A stretch of 64,000 bases of DNA from Qipengyuania qiaonensis. GTDB lineage: Bacteria; Pseudomonadota; Alphaproteobacteria; Sphingomonadales; Sphingomonadaceae. Below are positions 9,007 through 18,163 of this stretch, piece after piece. Where the stretch lies: the NCBI RefSeq assembly GCF_019711515.1, contig NZ_JAIGNO010000011.1, forward strand, positions 1-64,000, in the 5' to 3' direction. The translations under genes and the position numbers were made by a program. Under the pieces are notes generated by a model that made no database searches, had not been told where the DNA came from, and saw only the letters and a program-made list of their open reading frames with translations. Numbering within the stretch: the first letter of the stretch is position 1; the number at the start of each line of letters is the position of its first letter.

Positions 9007-9774
9007 TCAGTACTTCCAGCTATCGTCTATCTTCGACACGCGGCGCTTCCACGCCTCGAAATCGAACACGCCCGCCCCGCCCTGCGAGGTCATCACCGCT
9101 ATGTCGCGCTGGTGGACGTCGACCACTTCCCGCGAAATCACATTGGCCTCGCCCTGGCTCAGCGTCGCGACCTGGATCTCGCAGGCACGCTGCAAGGCCC
9201 ACATCTTCACGAACATGCCGGGAATGGTCTTGTCCATCACCACCGGCCCGTGATTGCGCAGCATCAGGATCGAATGGTCGCCAAGGTTTTCGACCAGCCG
9301 TTCCCCCTCGTCGGGGCGGACCGTCACGCCTTCGAAATCGTGATAGCCGATCTGATCCTGGAAATTGCAGGCGTAGAAATTGGTCGGGACCAGCCCGTCC
9401 TTGTGGCTGCATACTGCCATGGTGGCGGTGGTGTGCACATGGCAGATGGCGTTTGCGCGGCTGCCGAGGTTCTTGTGAAAATAGGCATGCTGGGTGAAGC
9501 CGGCCTTGTTGACCATGTATTGCGACGGACCGACATTGTTGCCCTCGACATCGATCTTGACCAGATTCGAAGCGGTTACCTCGTCGTAGAGCAGCCCGAA
9601 CGGGTTGATCAGGAAGACATCCTCCTCACCTGGTACGGCAACCGAGATGTGGTTGTAGATGCTTTCGCCCCAGCCGAGATGGTCGAAGATGCGATAGCAG
9701 GCCGCGAGATCCTGCCGCGCCTGCCATTCGGCATCGGTGCACTCGAAATCGCGGGTCTTCATCTGGGTCGCCAT
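9007..9774 (-). CDS. class II aldolase/adducin family protein
   Basis: A 255-residue cytosolic protein of the class II aldolase fold. The zinc-binding motif is visible as CHVHTTATMAV, with a further histidine in LRNHGPVV and the conserved YNHISV segment near the N-terminus. Family members cleave or decarboxylate sugar phosphates and related hydroxy acids; this longer group without a clear sugar-phosphate partner is often annotated only to family level. GGAGAG precedes the ATG. The iron-sulfur gene follows on the same strand, suggesting a shared transcript but not an obvious pathway. Confidence 0.85.
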   Translation of the reverse strand: MATQMKTRDFECTDAEWQARQDLAACYRIFDHLGWGESIYNHISVAVPGEEDVFLINPFGLLYDEVTASNLVKIDVEGNNVGPSQYMVNKAGFTQHAYFHKNLGSRANAICHVHTTATMAVCSHKDGLVPTNFYACNFQDQIGYHDFEGVTVRPDEGERLVENLGDHSILMLRNHGPVVMDKTIPGMFVKMWALQRACEIQVATLSQGEANVISREVVDVHQRDIAVMTSQGGAGVFDFEAWKRRVSKIDDSWKY

Positions 9775-9896
9775 GGCGTTCTCTCTCCGTAAGAGGTTTT
9801 GTTTCAGGACTTGTATCGCACGAGCCGGCCCGAGTCCGCAAGCAAGCTGGACTTCGCGCTAGGCAAGCCCGCCGCACCCCGCTAACGCCCCAGCCG

Positions 9897-11261
9897 ATGA
9901 GCGAGATGGCCAAACTCACCCGCGGGAGTATTCGCGGCCATCTCGTCGAGCAGACGCTGCCGATGGTTTTCGGGGTCGCGGCGATCATGTCGGTCGGACT
10001 GATCGACGCCTATTTCATCGGTCAGCTCGGCGCGCAGGAACTGGCCGCGGTCAGCTTCATCTTCCCGATCACCATTGCGCTTTCGAGCCTCGGTGTGGGC
10101 GTTATGGTCGGCATCAATTCCGTGATCGCCCGGGCCCTTGGCGAAGGCAATGTCGCGCGCGCCGAGCGGCGGGCGAATTTCGGCGCGGTATTCGCGCTGG
10201 TCGCCGGGATCGTCCTGGGCCTGCTGCTGTACCTTGTGCTCGACCCATTATTCCGGCTCATGCAGGCATCGGACGCGCTCTTGCCGCTGATTCAGCAGTA
10301 TATGCGGCCCTATGCGCTGGGCTTGCCCGTGCTGCTGCTTCAGATGGGGCTGAACGGCGTGCTGCGCGGGCAGGGAGAAGCGCGCAAGACAAGCTATGTC
10401 TCGCTGACCTATTCGCTCGCCAACTGGATTCTCGACCCGATCCTCATCACCGGAGCCTTCGGCTTCGAAGGCTTCGGCATAGCCGGGGCGGCGTATGCCA
10501 CGATTGCCGGGTTCGCCATTGCGATCCTGGCGGCGCTGTGGCTCATCAAGGGCGCCCAATTACAGATTCATCCTGCGGCGATCCGCGACTGCGACATCGG
10601 CGCATCGAGCAGGGCGATCATCTCGGTGGCCGGGCCGGCCGCTTTTTCCAACGCCATCAATCCCATCGGATTATCGGTTCTCACCGCGCTCCTCGCCAGT
10701 CAGGGGGAAGCGGCCGTTGCGGGCTTCGGTGCGGCAGGCCGACTGCAGAGCTTCGCCGTCGTGCCCTTGCTGGCGCTTTCGGGATCGATCGGTGCGATTG
10801 TCGGACAGAACTGGGGTGCCAACCGACCGGACCGTTCACGCCGAGCCATGTGGTGGTCCGCCCTGTTCTGCCTCGGATACGGCTTGGCTATCGCGCTCTT
10901 GCTGTTCCTTACGGGCGACTGGTTTGCCGATTTCTTCACCGACAATCCTGCCGTTATCGACGAATTCTCGCATTACCTCGCGATCTCGGTTTGGGGATAT
11001 GCGGGTTTCGGCCTGCTGATTGTCGCCAATGGTGCGTTGAACGCCGTCGACAAAGCCGGTCTCGCCCTAGCCCAGAGCGCGGCGCGGGTTTTCCTCGTCA
11101 TGCTTCCTTTCGGCTGGGTGCTTCGCGCCAACTACGGGTCCGACGCAATCTACGCAGCCGAACTCGTCGCGAACCTGCTTGGTGGCGCGCTTGCCGCGTT
11201 TGTCGTCTGGCGCGTCCTTCGTGTCGGTCCAGAAAAGGTCCGTTCGCTTCAAAACCAATAG
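9897..11261 (+). CDS. MATE family efflux transporter
   Basis: A 454-residue protein with 12 hydrophobic segments arranged as two related halves, beginning TLPMVFGVAAIMSVGLIDAYFIGQLG, the typical MATE N-terminal helix with a conserved aspartate. QMGLNGVLRGQGEARKTSY and PAAFSNAINPIG are further family signatures. It exports cationic drugs or metabolites across the inner membrane using a sodium or proton gradient. Start ATG 9897; ATG 9906 is an alternative. The gene is divergent from the aldolase and 51 bp before cheA. Confidence 0.85.
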   Translation: MSEMAKLTRGSIRGHLVEQTLPMVFGVAAIMSVGLIDAYFIGQLGAQELAAVSFIFPITIALSSLGVGVMVGINSVIARALGEGNVARAERRANFGAVFALVAGIVLGLLLYLVLDPLFRLMQASDALLPLIQQYMRPYALGLPVLLLQMGLNGVLRGQGEARKTSYVSLTYSLANWILDPILITGAFGFEGFGIAGAAYATIAGFAIAILAALWLIKGAQLQIHPAAIRDCDIGASSRAIISVAGPAAFSNAINPIGLSVLTALLASQGEAAVAGFGAAGRLQSFAVVPLLALSGSIGAIVGQNWGANRPDRSRRAMWWSALFCLGYGLAIALLLFLTGDWFADFFTDNPAVIDEFSHYLAISVWGYAGFGLLIVANGALNAVDKAGLALAQSAARVFLVMLPFGWVLRANYGSDAIYAAELVANLLGGALAAFVVWRVLRVGPEKVRSLQNQ

Positions 11262-11312
11262 TTAACCATCATCGTCCATAGCCTCTTCTGATCGTACGAA
11301 GGGCTTTGAATC

Positions 11313-13700
11313 ATGGACGACCTGCTGGCGGATTTCGTAGCAGAAACCAGCGAAATGCTGGAAGCAAGCGGTGGCGAGATCGTCGCGTGGGAAGCCGATC
11401 CTTCGGACAGGGCGCGGCTGGATACGATTTTCCGCTTCGTCCATACGGTCAAGGGCAATTGCGGCTTTTTCGACTTTCCGCGACTGGAAAAGCTGAGCCA
11501 CGCGGCGGAAGATGCGCTGGCCGAATGTCGTGCCGGTCGCCGCGAACCCGACAGCACGCTCGTGTCGGCGGTGCTGGCCATTGTGGATCGCATCAGCGAG
11601 ATGACCGATGCCATCGGCGCCGGCGAGGAATTTCCCGCAGGCGGCGATGACGCTCTGATCGCAGCGCTTCAATCGGACGAAACTCCCGGCGTCGTGGGCG
11701 AAGCCCCGTCGATTGCACCGGAACAGCCGGCTGTGGGCGGCGTAGACAAGGATGCGGCTCCGAAAGCGGCTCGCAATGCCGTCCAACGCACGATCCGCCT
11801 TCCTACCGATCTGCTCGACGAGGTCATGAAGGGCGTTTCGGATATGGTCCTCGCCCGAAACGATCTGGCCCGTCGTCTGCGCGAAGCGGGCGAACAGCCG
11901 ACGATCGACGGACCGTTCGACCGCCTCAGCACCATACTTGCCGATGTCCGCACATCGATCACCCGCATGCGCATGCAGCGGCTCGAGCACCTCTTCACCT
12001 CGTTCCCCCGCCTCGTGCGAGATCTGTCCACCGAACTCGGCAAACAGGTCATGGTCGATTTGGAAGGAGGCGAAGTCGAGCTGGATCGCGAGATGGTGGA
12101 GATGGTCCGCGATCCGCTGACCCACATCATCCGCAACGCCATCGATCATGGCCTCGAAGGCCCCGGCGAACGCATCAAGACGGGCAAGCGCGAGATCGGC
12201 TTGCTGAAATTCGCCGCCCGCCAGTCGGGCAATCAGATCACCCTCGCCATCACGGATGACGGGCGCGGCATCGACACCGACCGCCTTGCGGCGAAAGCTG
12301 TTGCGGCAGGCATCTACAGCCAGTCCGAAATCGACAGGATGTCCGAACGCCGCAAGCTTTATCTTATTTTCGAGCCAGGTCTTTCGACCGCCGAAAAGGT
12401 CAGCTCGGTTTCTGGCCGGGGTGTCGGCATGGATGTGGTGCGTTCCAATATAGAACGTGTCGGCGGTTCGATCGATGTTACCAGCAAGCCCGGCGAAGGC
12501 ACCAGCTTCTATCTGAAGCTGCCGCTCACCCTCAGCATCATTGCGGCGCTGACCGTGGGCAGCGGCGGTCAGCGCTACGCGATCCCGCGCAGCTATGTCG
12601 AAGAGATCGTCTTCGGATCGAGCGACCATGTCGATTTCGCCGAGGCCGGCGAACGCCGACTGGTTACTTTCCGCGGCCAGCGCGTGCCCTGCCTTTCGCT
12701 CGGCGAAATTCTCGGTATCGAAGCCAACGAGCACGTGGATTGGGAAAGTCGGACGCTTGTGCTCATTCGACTTGCTACCGACGATGTGTTCGCGCTCGCC
12801 GTTGACCGGGTCTACGACCACGAGGACGTGGTGGTGAAACCGATCGCTCCCGCGATCATGGAAACTCGCCTCTATGCCGGCACTACGCTGCTGGATGACG
12901 GTAAACCGATGATGTTGATCGATTTGCCGAGCATTGCGCAGCTTCGAGGCCTGGTGACCGAGATGCGCAGCAGCTCCCGCGTAGACGAGGAAGAGAAGGT
13001 CGAGGATCGAAAAACCACGCCGATAATGCTGTTCACGGGCCTCGACGGACGGCAGCGCGCTGCGCGGCTCGAACTCGTCCGCCGCATCGACACGATTTCG
13101 CGCGATGCCATCGACATCGAAGGCTCCCGGGCACAAGCCGTCATCGACGGTGCAATCTTCTCGCTTGTCGGCCACGAATATGGGGATCTGCCGGAAGAAA
13201 AGTGCCGCCTGCTGCGCCTGTCGGACGGCGAATGCGAAATCGCCTACGCCGTGCGAGAGGTTCTCGATGCCGCCAATATGGAAGGCGAAATCGTCCCTTC
13301 AACGGTCGATCCCGCGATTGAAGGTGTTACGCTGATAGGCAATCAACCGGTGCCCGTCATCGATGGTCACACCCTGTTCGCCAGCCATCGCGCTCCGCGC
13401 CGCGTCGACCATCCGATGTCCTGCCGCCTGCCTGCCGACAGCGACTGGGCTCGCACCATTCTTGGACCGCTGGTCGAAGCTGCGGGCTACCGCGTTTCGA
13501 CCGAAGACAGCGAAGAAGCCGATGTGGAGATTCGGTTGGCGGAAAGCACTGCGGAGATTTCCTGTCCCGCACGCCGCGTGATCCATCTGCGCCCCGAACC
13601 CGAAGTCGCCGTTGAAGACACATCCGACAGCATCTATCGCTACGATCGCGAGGCACTGCTGGCCGCGCTCAAGCAATTCCGCATGGGGAAGACGGCATGA
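11313..13700 (+). CDS. cheA: chemotaxis histidine kinase CheA, without P2 and with extra C-terminal domains
   Basis: A 795-residue kinase. Domains in order: HPt/P1 (phospho-accepting His44 in FRFVHTVKGN), a short linker in place of P2, the P3 dimerisation helix (from about residue 150, TIRLPTDLLDEVMKG), the ATPase P4 (HIIRNAIDHGLE, DDGRGID, GRGVGMDVV, GEGTSF) and a CheW-like P5 (about 405-545). A further region from about 568 to 690 again resembles CheW (MLFTGLDGRQRAARLELV; PVIDGHTLF), and the last 100 residues look like a degenerate receiver without a clear phospho-aspartate. It phosphorylates CheY and CheB in response to chemoreceptors. cheW overlaps its stop by 4 bp. Confidence 0.9.
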   Translation: MDDLLADFVAETSEMLEASGGEIVAWEADPSDRARLDTIFRFVHTVKGNCGFFDFPRLEKLSHAAEDALAECRAGRREPDSTLVSAVLAIVDRISEMTDAIGAGEEFPAGGDDALIAALQSDETPGVVGEAPSIAPEQPAVGGVDKDAAPKAARNAVQRTIRLPTDLLDEVMKGVSDMVLARNDLARRLREAGEQPTIDGPFDRLSTILADVRTSITRMRMQRLEHLFTSFPRLVRDLSTELGKQVMVDLEGGEVELDREMVEMVRDPLTHIIRNAIDHGLEGPGERIKTGKREIGLLKFAARQSGNQITLAITDDGRGIDTDRLAAKAVAAGIYSQSEIDRMSERRKLYLIFEPGLSTAEKVSSVSGRGVGMDVVRSNIERVGGSIDVTSKPGEGTSFYLKLPLTLSIIAALTVGSGGQRYAIPRSYVEEIVFGSSDHVDFAEAGERRLVTFRGQRVPCLSLGEILGIEANEHVDWESRTLVLIRLATDDVFALAVDRVYDHEDVVVKPIAPAIMETRLYAGTTLLDDGKPMMLIDLPSIAQLRGLVTEMRSSSRVDEEEKVEDRKTTPIMLFTGLDGRQRAARLELVRRIDTISRDAIDIEGSRAQAVIDGAIFSLVGHEYGDLPEEKCRLLRLSDGECEIAYAVREVLDAANMEGEIVPSTVDPAIEGVTLIGNQPVPVIDGHTLFASHRAPRRVDHPMSCRLPADSDWARTILGPLVEAAGYRVSTEDSEEADVEIRLAESTAEISCPARRVIHLRPEPEVAVEDTSDSIYRYDREALLAALKQFRMGKTA

Positions 13701-14131
13701 ACGAACTGCTGCTGATGTGCCTGATCGCCGGGCGGCGCGCCGCAATTCCGGCAATCCAAGTCCAGTCCGTGATCGAGATCGGCGAAATAACACCCATCCC
13801 TGGCGTGCCCGCCTTCATCCGTGGCCTGACCGCTCTGCGCAGTCAGGCGCTGACGGTGATCGATTGCTCCATTGCGCTGGGCTTCGAGGGCCAGGCCGAG
13901 ATTGCCGACCAGCGCGCTGCGGTGGTGGACGTCGATGGCCATCTCTACGCGCTGATGGTCGATGCGGCCTACGACGTCGGTGAAGCGCGCAGCGAACCGA
14001 TGGATGTTCCAGGTGGTTTCGGACCCGGCTGGCAGGCTGCGGCGCGCGGGATGGTCGAAACCGACGGCGGCCCGACTCTTCTTATCGATGTCCAGACCAT
14101 CGTGGCAGGGTCAATCGCAGAAGCGGCTTAA
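13697..14131 (+). CDS. cheW: chemotaxis coupling protein CheW
   Basis: A 144-residue single-domain CheW. The fold is recognisable from RRAAIPAIQVQSVIEIGEITPIPGVP, IRGLTALRSQALTVIDCSIALG and the closing LLIDVQTIV. It links chemoreceptors to CheA at the inner-membrane array. The start overlaps the cheA stop in ATGA, indicating translational coupling. Length is a little under the usual 150-165 residues but complete. Confidence 0.9.
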   Translation: MNELLLMCLIAGRRAAIPAIQVQSVIEIGEITPIPGVPAFIRGLTALRSQALTVIDCSIALGFEGQAEIADQRAAVVDVDGHLYALMVDAAYDVGEARSEPMDVPGGFGPGWQAAARGMVETDGGPTLLIDVQTIVAGSIAEAA

Positions 14132-14187
14132 GCGAATAGTTACCCACCGGGGTTAGGAAACGTCGGAAAGCACCAGAGGTCATTGAA

Positions 14188-14553
14188 ATGAAAACCTGCC
14201 TTATCGTCGATGATTCGCGCGTCATCCGCAAGGTTTCGAGGCACATCCTCGAAACGCTCGGCTTCAGTGTCGAGGAAGCGGAGAACGGCCAGGAAGCCCT
14301 CGATCGTTGCGACGAAGCCATGCCCGACGTCGTTTTGCTCGACTGGAACATGCCCGTCATGACCGGCATCGAGTTCATTACGCAGCTCCGCCAGCGCGAC
14401 GGCGGAGACAAGCCCAAAGTCGTTTTCTGCACGACCGAGAACGATGTCGCCCACATCCGCGAAGCGATCAGCGCCGGTGCCGACGAGTATGTCATGAAGC
14501 CGTTCGATCACGAGACGCTACAGATCAAGCTGCAGCTTGTCGGTATGGCCTGA
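14188..14553 (+). CDS. cheY: chemotaxis response regulator CheY
   Basis: A 121-residue stand-alone receiver. The acidic pair is in LIVDDSR, the phospho-acceptor is Asp52 in VLLDWNMPVMTG, the switch threonine is in FCTTEND and the conserved lysine in YVMKPFD. Phosphorylated by CheA, it would normally act on the flagellar motor or another output; no flagellar or pilus genes are in this window. It stands 56 bp after cheW and 11 bp before cheB, inside the che operon. Confidence 0.92.
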   Translation: MKTCLIVDDSRVIRKVSRHILETLGFSVEEAENGQEALDRCDEAMPDVVLLDWNMPVMTGIEFITQLRQRDGGDKPKVVFCTTENDVAHIREAISAGADEYVMKPFDHETLQIKLQLVGMA

Positions 14554-14564
14554 GGTGGCGTGAC

Positions 14565-15662
14565 ATGGGCGCGCTTCTCCGTTCCGACTCCTCTGTAGCG
14601 GACACACCCCGCAAGCTCTGCGCCGACCCGGTGCGGGTAATGATCGTCGACGATTCGCTGACGGTGCGCACGGTATTCTCGCGCATGATCAAGCTAGAAC
14701 ACGACATGAGCGTCGTTGCGACCGCGAGCACAGCGGAAAGCGGTATCGCGGAACTGGCTGCAGCCAACCCGCACGTGATGCTCCTCGATCTCGAAATGCC
14801 CGGTATGGGCGGGATCGAGGCACTACCGAAAATCCTGGAAGCCGCACCCGAAACCAAGGTGCTCGTAATCTCATCGCTCACCGCCGATGGCGCTGAGGCA
14901 ACCGTAAAGGCCCTTTCCCTGGGTGCTGCGGACACGATGCTCAAGCCGCGACCGGGCGGTTTCAACGATGACTACAGATCGAACCTGCTCGGCAAGATCC
15001 GTGCGCTGAAAGGCATCAAGCCGGAAGAGGCCGCGAGGGTGGTTGCGACTGCGCCGCTGACCAGATCGGCGACCAAGGCACCCCAGGTCGTCGCGATCGG
15101 CGCGTCGACCGGCGGTATTCACGCGCTCAACCTGTTCCTGCGCCAGGTACCGAAGAACTTCGATCTGCCGATACTGATCACCCAGCATCTTCCCGCGAGC
15201 TTCATTCCGGTATTTGCCAATCAGATGGAAATGGCAGCCGATAGACAGACAGTTCTGGCGGACGAAGGTGTCGAGATCCAGCGTGGCAGAATCTACATCG
15301 CGCCCGGCCATGGCCACATGGTCGTCCGCAAGTCTGCCGGCCGTCACGTTCTCGGCCTCGCATATCATCCGGTGAAGAGCGGGTGCACGCCTTCGGTGGA
15401 TCCCATGTTCGAAACGCTTGCCGAAGCGTTCGATGGCCATGTGGCGGGCGTGCTGCTCTCGGGGATGGGCCGCGACGGTACAGAAGGTGCCCAGTCGATC
15501 GTCGCCGCTGGCGGCACGGTGTTCGCGCAGAATGCCGAAACCTGCGCAGTTTGGGGTATGCCACGCGCAGTGACCGAACTGGGACTGGCTGCAGCCGTAC
15601 TGCCGCCCGCAGAACTCGCCGACAAACTCATTGCAAGCGCAGGAGCAAGCGCATGGAAATAG
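14565..15662 (+). CDS. cheB: chemotaxis-specific methylesterase/deamidase CheB
   Basis: A 365-residue protein with an N-terminal receiver (acidic residues in MIVDDSLTVR, phospho-acceptor Asp75 in LLDLEMPGMGG) and a C-terminal methylesterase. The catalytic serine is in AIGASTGG, the histidine in ITQHLP and the aspartate in SGMGRDGTEG. It removes methyl groups from receptor glutamates and can deamidate glutamines. The frame is open well upstream into cheY; ATG 14565 is the first start after the cheY stop. The start of cheR overlaps its end by 10 bp. Confidence 0.93.
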   Translation: MGALLRSDSSVADTPRKLCADPVRVMIVDDSLTVRTVFSRMIKLEHDMSVVATASTAESGIAELAAANPHVMLLDLEMPGMGGIEALPKILEAAPETKVLVISSLTADGAEATVKALSLGAADTMLKPRPGGFNDDYRSNLLGKIRALKGIKPEEAARVVATAPLTRSATKAPQVVAIGASTGGIHALNLFLRQVPKNFDLPILITQHLPASFIPVFANQMEMAADRQTVLADEGVEIQRGRIYIAPGHGHMVVRKSAGRHVLGLAYHPVKSGCTPSVDPMFETLAEAFDGHVAGVLLSGMGRDGTEGAQSIVAAGGTVFAQNAETCAVWGMPRAVTELGLAAAVLPPAELADKLIASAGASAWK

Positions 15663-16516
15663 ACGATGCTTCGCACCGGATCATCGGCGACCTCCTTGCG
15701 CAACGGACTGGACAGCAACTCACCGAAGGTCGCCGCTGGCGTGTGTCAAGCGCCCTGTCCGGGCTGTTCCGCGAACTGGGTATCGAGAATGTCGACCAGC
15801 TAGCCTGCATGCTCGAACGGCCGGGCGAACAACGCCTTGCAACCAAAGTGGTGGAATCGCTGCTCAACAACGAGACCTATTTCTTCCGCGATCACGCATA
15901 TTTCTCTCAGCTGTCGAACCATGTGCTGCCCGATCTTGCGCGCAATCGCGAGCCGACCAAGCGGCTGTCGATCTGGTCGGCAGGGTGTTCGACCGGCCAG
16001 GAAGCGCTCAGCCTGGCGATGATTTTCGCCGAACAGCCCAGCCGCTGGAAAGGTTGGACGATCGAGATTCTCGGTACGGATGTTTCGGGCAAGGCTGTCG
16101 AAACGGCACGCAGCGGGCTTTACACACAGTTCGAAATCCAGCGCGGGATAAGCGTTGCACAGATGCTGAACTTCTTTGCCGAATGCAGGGGCAATTGGCA
16201 GGCATCGGACAAAATCCGATCGATGACGCGCTTTCAACAGCACAATATCCTCGACTATCCGCCCTCGCCCGGCCGGTTCGATCTGGTCATGTGCCGCAAC
16301 GTACTGCTTTATTTCGATCCGGCCACGCGGGCGACCGCATTCGACCGGGTGGCCAGCGGGATTACGCATGATGGCTGGCTGATGCTCGGCGCGGGCGAAA
16401 CCGTCGTCGGCCAGACCGATCGGTTCAAACCGGCCACCTGCGGTTCGTCCCTGTATCGACCGGTTCAGCGGGACATTTCGGCTGTGCAGCCACAGTTGAG
16501 AGCCGCCGTTTCGTGA
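15653..16516 (+). CDS. cheR: chemotaxis protein methyltransferase CheR
   Basis: A 287-residue SAM-dependent methyltransferase. The N-terminal helical domain is followed by NNETYFFRD, the SAM loop SAGCSTGQEALSLAM, and the MCRNVLLYFD catalytic-face motif. It methylates glutamates in the chemoreceptors encoded just downstream. ATG 15653 has AGGAG a few bases upstream and lies within the cheB 3' end. A hairpin follows the stop, so this may be the end of the core operon. No tetrapeptide repeats are fused to it. Confidence 0.92.
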   Translation: MEIDDASHRIIGDLLAQRTGQQLTEGRRWRVSSALSGLFRELGIENVDQLACMLERPGEQRLATKVVESLLNNETYFFRDHAYFSQLSNHVLPDLARNREPTKRLSIWSAGCSTGQEALSLAMIFAEQPSRWKGWTIEILGTDVSGKAVETARSGLYTQFEIQRGISVAQMLNFFAECRGNWQASDKIRSMTRFQQHNILDYPPSPGRFDLVMCRNVLLYFDPATRATAFDRVASGITHDGWLMLGAGETVVGQTDRFKPATCGSSLYRPVQRDISAVQPQLRAAVS

Positions 16517-16538
16517 GCAACCGCCTGCCCTACACAAT

Positions 16539-16561
16539 ACGGTAAATCGTGATTTTACCGT
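16539..16561 (+). terminator. possible terminator hairpin after cheR
   Basis: An 8-bp perfect stem (ACGGTAAA and its complement) with a 7-nt loop lies 22 bp after the cheR stop and is followed by TCCTT. The stem is AT-rich and modest in strength, so partial read-through to the GGDEF/EAL gene is possible. A role as an operator dyad is an alternative. Confidence 0.45.
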
Positions 16562-16624
16562 TCCTTAGCGAATGCACCCTAGGCCTTCGCGACAGGTCGC
16601 AAACATAGAGGCGCATGGGCAAAA

Positions 16625-18163
16625 ATGACAGTGGGGTCCCACACCTCGTATGAAAGCGCCGGTTCGCGAACGATCATCTTTGGTCCGATCGCCGCGCTTG
16701 CGGGCATTTTCGTCCTGACATGGGTCGTGGCGCTCGCCAATCGCCTGTATGGCTTTACGTCTCCGTACACCGTGCTTGGCGTCGGAATGGCTCTGTTCGG
16801 TACGACGGCCGCAATCAGCACCTATTTCGGTATGCGGCATCTGCGCAAAGTCGATCTGCTATCCCGCAGCGACAGCCTTACCCTACTGCCCAACCGACGG
16901 GCGCTGCACAGCGATATCCAAGAGGAATTTCGCCAAGGCCACGAAGTTGCCCTGGCGATGATCGATCTGGACGGCTTCAAGCTGACCAACGATCACTACG
17001 GGCATTTTGTCGGCGACGCCGCGATCCGCGAATGTGCGAATATCTTCAGGCAGACCAGCGATGGAGAGGCGAGGATTTATCGGCTGGGCGGAGACGAGTA
17101 TGCGATGATGATCGGTGGGCCAGTCTCCGGCACTCTGCTCGAAGGATTGAGTCGCCGCATCATCGAACGTCTTTCCAAACCGATCCATGTCGAGGATCGA
17201 CGGCTTACGCTCGGTGCAAGCATCGGTCTTGCACGCCGTGTCCCGCAAGACGACGTCACGTCGTCGGAACTGCTCCGTCGCGCCGATGTTGCGATGTATG
17301 CCTCCAAACGCGGCGGCAAGATGCGTTGTACCTGGTTCAATCCGGCATTCGATCAGAGCCGTGAACAATTGCGGGAAATGGATGACGAGCTGAGAAGCGC
17401 GCTCGCCAACAACGAATTCCGCCTCAACTACCAGCCGCTGGTCGACAGCAGGACACGCATGGTGGTGTCTGTAGAATGCCTGATGCGCTGGGATCGTCCC
17501 GACGGCAAACGCGTCGGCCCGAACATTTTCATTCCTGTTGCCGAGGAAAGCGGTCTGATCAATCCGATCGGATTGTGGGTGTTGCGCAAGGCGTGCTGCG
17601 ATGCGCTCGACTGGAGCGATATTGCGCTGTCGGTCAACATTTCCGCCGCTCAGCTGCGCAATCCGGAATTCCCCGTCCAGTTGGGACACATTCTCGAGGA
17701 GACCGGCTTCCCCCCCGAAAGGCTGGAACTCGAGATTACCGAAACCTGCCTTGTCCTCGACCCCGTGGTTGCCGAACGCAGTCTTGCAGTCATTCGCGGC
17801 TTCGGCGTGCGTGTTGCTCTGGACGATTTTGGCACTGGCTATGCATCCTTCGGCTTCCTGCGCCAGTTCCGCTTCGAAAAGCTGAAGATCGACCGAAGCC
17901 TGGTGGTTCAGGCGAGCCAGGATGACGGCAGCCGAGCCATGATGCTCTCCAGTATCACGGTCGCTCGCGCCATGAAGATGGGTGTTACCGCCGAAGGCGT
18001 CGAGACTGAGGAACAGGCCGACATGGTCCGCGCTGCCGGTTGCGACCAGATCCAGGGCTGGCTGTATTTCAAGGCTATGCCTGCCGAGGAAATCGCCCAA
18101 CACCTCGGCAAGCCGATAAGCTTGCCCAATGCGGCCAGCAGTAGAAATAGCATAGTTGCATGA
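16625..18163 (+). CDS. membrane-anchored GGDEF/EAL cyclic-di-GMP protein
   Basis: A 512-residue protein with two N-terminal transmembrane helices (about 16-36 and 50-68), a GGDEF domain with the active motif GGDEY at 155-159, and an EAL domain. No RxxD inhibitory site lies five residues before GGDEY. The EAL signature reads ECL (284-286), while the [14 protein letters not shown] and AEGVET motifs are intact, so phosphodiesterase activity is plausible. It makes and/or degrades c-di-GMP at the inner membrane. It lies 108 bp after cheR, and its stop overlaps the start of a chemoreceptor (ATGA), tying c-di-GMP turnover to this chemotaxis cluster. Confidence 0.88.
   Translation: MTVGSHTSYESAGSRTIIFGPIAALAGIFVLTWVVALANRLYGFTSPYTVLGVGMALFGTTAAISTYFGMRHLRKVDLLSRSDSLTLLPNRRALHSDIQEEFRQGHEVALAMIDLDGFKLTNDHYGHFVGDAAIRECANIFRQTSDGEARIYRLGGDEYAMMIGGPVSGTLLEGLSRRIIERLSKPIHVEDRRLTLGASIGLARRVPQDDVTSSELLRRADVAMYASKRGGKMRCTWFNPAFDQSREQLREMDDELRSALANNEFRLNYQPLVDSRTRMVVSVECLMRWDRPDGKRVGPNIFIPVAEESGLINPIGLWVLRKACCDALDWSDIALSVNISAAQLRNPEFPVQLGHILEETGFPPERLELEITETCLVLDPVVAERSLAVIRGFGVRVALDDFGTGYASFGFLRQFRFEKLKIDRSLVVQASQDDGSRAMMLSSITVARAMKMGVTAEGVETEEQADMVRAAGCDQIQGWLYFKAMPAEEIAQHLGKPISLPNAASSRNSIVA

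Noticed and set aside
11262-13175. Long minus-strand open frame opposite cheA
   Set aside because: Shadow of cheA; no recognisable domain.
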